Below, piece after piece: positions 58,639-64,000 of a stretch of 64,000 nt of DNA. The first letter of the stretch is position 1; every line of letters starts with the position of its first letter. The translations under genes and the position numbers were made by a program. The notes under the pieces are model-generated. The model saw only the letters and a list, made by a program, of their open reading frames with translations. It was not told the origin of the DNA and did not search any database. The DNA is from Stromatinia cepivora (taxonomy: Eukaryota > Ascomycota > Leotiomycetes > Helotiales > Sclerotiniaceae): assembly GCA_014898415.1 (NCBI GenBank), contig RCTD01000009.1, positions 496,001 through 560,000 of the forward strand, written 5' to 3'.

Positions 58639-60014
58639 AAACTTTAATTTGAGGTAACAAAGAGTTTTAATTATATATAATGTTTTTATTTTATTCTTTG
58701 TAAATTATATCGATATAAATGATATAAGAACTTACTCTGATTCGATATTGCGAATAATAATATTCTTATTTATAAGATAAATACCGACTTTTTCGAAAGA
58801 TTTCAGGATATTATAAGTAGTAGCAGATTGAATTTAAGTAATCTTAAATATTATCCAAAAGTTATATTTCGATATTTCAATGATATCTCCGCTTTTGTAT
58901 ATTAGATTATTAAATTCTATACTATAATTCGTCGAAAGGGGAAGGAAATAACCCACATCAAAAGGTTGGAGTCGATATATAGAATAGGGGGGGAGAATCA
59001 ATAAAATGATCTTCAATTCATTACATTTCGATATAAATTCTATATTCATATAACTAGAATAACCATCTACAATCAATAGACAATATCCTTTTCTTGCTTT
59101 TGAACAAGTATAATGTTGAAAGACCTTATTAAACCAGATAAGGCCGAATACATTCGACGACCATCCATTGTTTGAAGCTCCGAAATAAACTTGATCCTTT
59201 ACTCCTATCTCATCAACCCATATATCCTATAGATCTCCAGATTCCCCTTTATAAATTAAAATAGATAGAATAACCATATTGTCGGCATATATATATACTA
59301 AAAGAGTGATAAACTCTCTCAATCCATTTTGCCTAATTTTCGTAGTTCTATCACGATTATATATACTAATACTCATTATCCTCTTCATAATTCTTCCTAG
59401 ACCAATCATAAAGCCCTTCTCGTTTCAATTATATATATTCTTGAATGATATATTATATTTTATAATTACTTTTATCAACTAAATAAAAAAAAAAAGATAT
59501 TAATATAGTTCTTTTAAATAATAAAATTCAATAACAATACAAAATAATTCAAATCAAATCATAAAAATACTCAAATATAATAACATTATCAACTTTCATA
59601 CACAAATTATCAATACATTGGAGATACCGATTTTGAAGATGTATTTTATGTTTTTTTACGAAATTTGCCGTCCAATTCTTTTCTAGAAAATGATCTATGA
59701 TCTTTTCCATAAGGTTTTTAATTATACAATTTATAAGGGATATAAATCTTTATATCAATTTATTAATTTGATCGATTAAAATCTTTTCTTGTTCTTTTGA
59801 AAGAGATTAATAAGTTTCAATATATATGATACTGCAGGAGATGGTTTTGCCTTTATAATGCTAAGAAAGCATTGAACGATTGATTTTGAAGAAATTTGTT
59901 ATTTGAATATATTTAGGATATTCTTCCCTTTTAATTTGAGCTAATGCGAGTTCCATACAGGCCTCTGAAGGTATATCGTCGTTATATCCGTCTATGATGT
60001 AGGGAAATCGGTTA

Positions 60015-61120
60015 CTGCAGCTTTCCGTCCACTCACTATCCACTCATCACTTCGGAAAAGTATTTTACAACCCGACAACTAACACCAATGCATCTCAAAT
60101 ATCCACAACCCATGTTCACAACCATAATCAAAATTACAATCACAATCACAATCATCATATCATATCAGAGGCGACAGGATCCTCTGATGAACTTATCGGA
60201 ATGCTTCAAGGTTTACGAATCAAATGAAGAAACTCGATTCATTTTCCCCATACCCCAACATTTCTTTATCCCCACATCCCCAGACGTTCGGTACGAAATA
60301 GAGGCCAACACCGGTGTTCATGGAATGGAGCACATGGGGAATCGGAAGAAAAAGACCCGGGTGGATTTGATGAACGAGGGCCCGCGCAGCCAACTCCACT
60401 CAACCAACTCTACTTGCCTTTCATTTATATACCAACCAACTACTTTGTATGCGTGGGTAAATGACGAGAGTTTATGACTTCATGTCCCCACGAAGTTGGT
60501 AAATGCCGAGAGGTTATGTCCCCACGAACTTCATATGCGGAATAAAGACCGTGGGTAGATCACGAATCTGGATGTTACTGGTATGCAAGGCATATACGGG
60601 GCACTTATTATCGACAGCGTTACAAACCATTAGTAAATTCCATGGGTTTCTTATCTTCATGTATGTTACTTGGTGGCAAGGTGCACAAGTTAGACAAATT
60701 ACGTCTTAATGGAGGTTCGGGACCGAACTACACTGTGAATGGTTGACAGGGGAATAATTCTGGGAAGCGGCATGGGATTCAAGACAGGGGCCCCTGGTTT
60801 CCTTCAACAGAGACGGTGTGGAGAACGGGTTGGTTTAGCTGAATATGGGGAAGATTCTCTGCTATATTTTAGAGATGTATCCCCGATTCGACTTGAACAT
60901 TTTGTGCTCAAGAACTTCTTTTTTTCCCGTTACGAGTTCCTCAATTTAAGTACTCGAGGTTTCGGAGGCTCAATTTCACAGTATCAAACTCTTTTGATTT
61001 CTGAGAAGACTGAAGTTGGTTCAACGTTGTGCATCTTAATTGTTGTGCAAATTGAGAAAATATCCACGATTCATTGGAGGTGAGACTTTGATATCAGATT
61101 ATCTTCAACGAAACAATACA
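60015..61120. other. Intergenic region upstream of the MFS gene
   Basis: Contains an ATTACAATCACA-type run near 60132-60152 and a local duplication around 60455-60530 (GGTAAATG(A/C)CGAGAG followed by TCCCCACGAA, twice). Frames at 60088-60477 and 60739-61083 have no supporting motif. Confidence 0.5.
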
Positions 61121-62842
61121 ATGTCGACTACCAAAGACACCATTGAGCGTAAGGATTCGAGCCCAAGTGGTGAATTCTCCGAAAATATCGACCACACAGC
61201 AACTCATGCAACTTATATTGAAGCAGATGAGTTATCTGAAGAGCATAGAGAATATCTTCTTTCAAAACATGGAACTTTGGATTTAGATCCTTTACCTAGT
61301 CATAGTGATGCTGATCCATACAATTGGACAAACAGTAAGGTATAAATTGAATTATCTATCCATTCCCAGACCTCACTAATGAAAAGTGTAGAAAGTTACA
61401 AACCTTTTCCTCGTTGCGCTTCATGCTTGCATGTCAACTTTTACAGCAGCAGCCATTATTCCTGCCTACGAAAACATTTCAGAAGAATTAGGTATATCTC
61501 TACAACAAGCTTCATATCTTACTTCGCTTCAAATTGCTATCGCGGGAGGTGCTCCTCTTTTATGGAAACCATTATCCAACACTTTCGGACGAAGACCTTT
61601 ATTTCTTATATCACTTCTCATTAGCTTGGTTGGAAATATAGGATGTGCTAAGTCACCTACCTATGCCAGTATGGCAGCCTGTCGTGCAATCGTTGCTTTC
61701 TTCATCTGTCCAGCTGCAGCAATTGGTAGTGCGGTTGTCACAGAATCATTCTTCAAGAAAGATCGAGCTCGTTATATGGGAATCTGGACACTTATGGTAA
61801 CAATTGGTGTACCATTTTCTCCCTTCATCATGGGATTTGTCGCCGTTCATGTAGGTTGGCGATGGATATATTGGATCATCGCAATTATCAACGGTGTTCA
61901 ATTCATTGCATATCTTTTCTTCGGTCCAGAAACCCGTTACCTTCGTCACGGAGTCCAACATCCCAAATCCTCTTTCAGAGAAGAATACCTTACCTTCCAT
62001 CGAATTGACCCTTCACCCCTTCGCATCTACGATTTCGTCCATCCTCTCACCTTATTCACCAAACCATGCATCGTCATTCCCGCCGTCGCATACGCCATGG
62101 TCTTCCTCTTTGCCTCAGTCATGATCACCGTCGAACTTCCCCAACTCTTTGCCGCCAAATTCGGTTTCAACGCCCAACAACTCGGTTACCAATTCCTCGC
62201 TCTAATCATCGGTTCTATAATCGGTGAACAACTCGGTGGAACTCTTTCTGATTTCTGGATGAATCGTCGCTCTCGCAAAACAGGTGTACAACCGGCCCCC
62301 GAATATCGTTTATGGTTAAGTTATGCAGGTTTCATCCTCACTATTGTCGGTACCGTGGTTTTCCTAGTAAGAACTGAACAGGCAAGGGATATGCATTGGA
62401 ATATTACACTAGTGATTGGAATTGCGATTGCAGGAGTTGGAAATCAAATTGTAACGACGGTTTTAATTACTTATGCGGTGGATTCACATTTGGAGGAATC
62501 AGCCAGCATTGGTGTTTTTATTACTTTTGTAAGACAGGTTTGGGGATTTATTGGTCCTTTTTGGTAAGTTACTTGGCTTTCTCATCCTTGAAGCTCCCAA
62601 TGATGACTAATCCACATCTTAGGTTCCCCTCAATGTTCACCAACCTCGGTCTTTCATCCAGCGCAGCAGTAGCTGCTGGCCTGCTCATCGGTGTTAGTAT
62701 CATCCCAACGTTCATCGTACAATTAATGGGTAAGAGATGGAGACCATCGAGACCCGCGGATACAATTGGACAGAACAGGGATGGGGAACGAGGAGTTATG
62801 GTTGGGAATGGGATGGAAGAGAAAACGAAAACGAAGCCATGA
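61121..62842 (+). CDS. Major facilitator superfamily transporter (DHA1-like)
   Basis: Three exons (61121-61339, 61392-62563, 62623-62842; introns 52 and 59 nt) give 536 residues with about twelve transmembrane helices. An acidic cytosolic N terminus ends with DADPYNWTNSK, joined to KVTNLFLVALHA, the usual DPxNW entry to helix 1 in this group. The loop 2-3 motif reads PLSNTFGRRPLFLIS, and motif C-like GIWTLMVTIGVPFSPFIMGF lies in helix 5. A central loop (RIDPSPLRIYDFVHPL) separates the halves. The layout fits proton antiporters that export drugs or small metabolites; the substrate is unknown. No biosynthetic cluster surrounds it. Confidence 0.9.
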
Positions 62843-64000
62843 TTAATGATTAATGATTATTATTTTTACTATAGATCTACGTGGGTGGATTTTATGAATG
62901 GAATTTAGATATTTTGTTGGAAATTGTAAGATCTTATATGGAGATACCATAGTATAGTCTGAATTGAATGGTTTCAGAAAACTATCTTTCTATCACATTA
63001 CTCAAGAATATATGAGTAAGAGTCCATAAGCGTTGATATCTTCTCTTCGTCTCTTGTCTCGGTATCCCGAAACAGGTTATTAATCACAGTAAGATCTTAC
63101 AAAGATCTTATTTCCTGCTTCATCTAGGTTGTAGAACTAAGACTGATACTTCCATTTACCTATTAAATCCATCAAAATCCAAATGCATTTAAGTAATTTC
63201 ATCAAATTATTTCATTCTAGTAAATAAACGGAAAGAAAAATATAAAATGTAACATATATAAAATATATAACATATGTAACATGTAAAATATGTAAAATAT
63301 GTAGAATATGTAAAATATGTAAAATATATAATTGTTAATATATCACTAATATCTAGCGCACTCCTTTATAAATTAACAAAATACTCGTACTCTATACAGA
63401 AAGAAAGATATTATATTACATCATATCATGATTTATAAAGAAAGAGGGGTAAATAATATCACAATCTATAAAATGAGGTATAGTAGTAGTAAATTCATAA
63501 TCGACCTGATCTAACTATAGCTAAGGCTACATGCGATATGTCAATGGTATCGGGGTGAGGTATAAATATTATGATATCGGTATTAATCATTAACGATTTA
63601 GAGAGTAGATAGGTAGCTAGATATTTAATCAGTATACTGGCCGTGGCCCCCTCTCCTTATCCTTTTCTATTCCTTTGTAAATGGATACTTTGTACTCAGT
63701 ACTCCTCCATATACGCGAATAAATACAAGTGAACACAGATAAAAAGAATGAGGAGCACAAACTAACGTTTTAATCATTTTCATATTATGCGGTAGCTACC
63801 CCTCCCCTCCCCTCCCCTCCCCTCCCCTCTCCTCTCCTCTCCTCTCCTCCTGTAGGTTGCATAATTATTCCATAGGGATTATGAATTATAAATTATAAAT
63901 TACTCGAGTACCTATAAACAAAATTTAACAAATTCATCTTTCTAGTTTAACTATAGGAATGTTGATTGATTAAACAAACCGGTAGATTTTTATTCCATGT
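62843..64000. other. AT-rich terminal stretch with simple repeats
   Basis: No gene seen. Carries an ATGTAAAAT-type run at 63241-63331 and a pyrimidine minisatellite near the end. Confidence 0.6.
63798..63850. repeat. CCCCT/CTCCT pyrimidine minisatellite
   Basis: About five CCCCT units pass into five to six CTCCT units, a strand-asymmetric polypyrimidine tract that could form triplex or G-rich complementary structures. Confidence 0.85.

Larger units (their letters stand above)
56270..59992 (-). pseudogene. Pogo/Fot1 transposase remnant (DDE_1), split by an LTR element
   Basis: Read on the minus strand from about 59992, the helix-turn-helix part comes first (IPSEACMELALAQIKREEYP, FFKINRSMLS). 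The DDE core follows at 59230-58834 (WVDEIGVKDQVYFGASNNGW, ARKGYCLLIVDGYSSYMN, LILPPYSIYRLQPFDVGYF), where the family has an aspartate in DGHSSH and LQPLDVG. After the inserted LTR element the frame resumes with DPDIIQKFFKAIFIYATNAN and a lysine-rich tail (about 56930-56560). Numerous stops, mostly explainable as C-to-T or G-to-A, make it non-functional. Confidence 0.85.
56203..60012 (-). mobile_element. Fot1/pogo-type DNA transposon, RIP-decayed, with nested insertion
   Basis: Perfect 17-bp terminal inverted repeats (ACCGATTTCCCTACATC at 56203-56219 and its complement at 59996-60012) are each flanked by TA (56201-56202, 60013-60014), the target duplication of the Tc1/mariner/pogo superfamily. 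Removing the nested LTR element and one target copy leaves about 2.13 kb, a usual size for Fot1-like elements. The interior is very AT-rich, full of stops and codes for transposase remnants on the minus strand. Confidence 0.9.

Noticed and set aside
60088..60477. 129-codon frame beside the pogo element
   Set aside because: Starts in an ATCACA repeat and has no domain or splice support.
1..64000. CRISPR array, operons, tRNA or rRNA genes
   Set aside because: Eukaryotic gene structure; no regularly spaced short repeats with unique spacers and no tRNA B-box in a foldable context was found by eye.

Overview
The window is nuclear DNA of a filamentous ascomycete. Small GT-AG introns (mostly 41-110 nt), fungal gene families (CHO2, Nbp35, YVC1-type channel, the URA2 CPSase/ATCase fusion, GCP4), large AT-rich intergenic stretches and strand-symmetric C-to-T decay of transposons (a RIP signature) all point there. 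The protein flavour (for example the CHO2, Nbp35, F-box and NRPS-like sequences) suggests Leotiomycetes, probably a Botrytis/Sclerotinia-like fungus; this is inference from family recognition, not a database result.

Layout. 1-8000 is an accessory, decayed region: a 711-bp terminal-inverted-repeat element (254-964), a doubtful minus-strand gene (3940-4836), an array of palindromic repeats (4926-5454) and a broken NRPS-like adenylation gene (6162-7800). 8227-10520 is a gamma-tubulin complex component 4 gene. 11295-15215 holds a tandem group of secreted ISG12/IFI6-like genes whose upstream region was duplicated with them, plus a third, divergent or decayed member. 17697-18205 is a fragment of a DUF1115 (Prp3 C-terminal-like) protein. 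18400-23872 has two uncharacterised disordered/coiled-coil proteins and a membrane-anchored J-like protein with a degenerate HPD motif. 24592-27942 is CHO2 (phosphatidylcholine synthesis). 29505-30536 is Nbp35 (cytosolic Fe-S assembly), which carries an in-frame TAA near its N terminus. 30887-36330 is a cluster of three genes with premature stops: an OPT transporter, a nuclease-fold-like protein and an F-box protein. 38681-41093 has a DUF4743-type Nudix hydrolase and a small mitochondrial-looking protein. 41433-45054 is a YVC1-type TRP channel. 47411-54631 is the five-exon URA2 gene for the first steps of pyrimidine synthesis. 56203-60012 is a RIP-decayed Fot1/pogo transposon with a short non-autonomous LTR retrotransposon nested in its transposase. 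61121-62842 is a 12-helix MFS transporter.

The housekeeping genes (GCP4, CHO2, Nbp35, YVC1, URA2) are not functionally linked to each other; the window is a mosaic of conserved genes separated by repeat-rich, fast-decaying accessory DNA. The most unusual points are the in-frame stop in the normally essential Nbp35, the ISG12-like tandem family with a shared duplicated promoter, the intact nested-transposon architecture with LTRs that differ only by transitions, and the run of genes that each carry one or two clean nonsense codons in an otherwise continuous reading frame.
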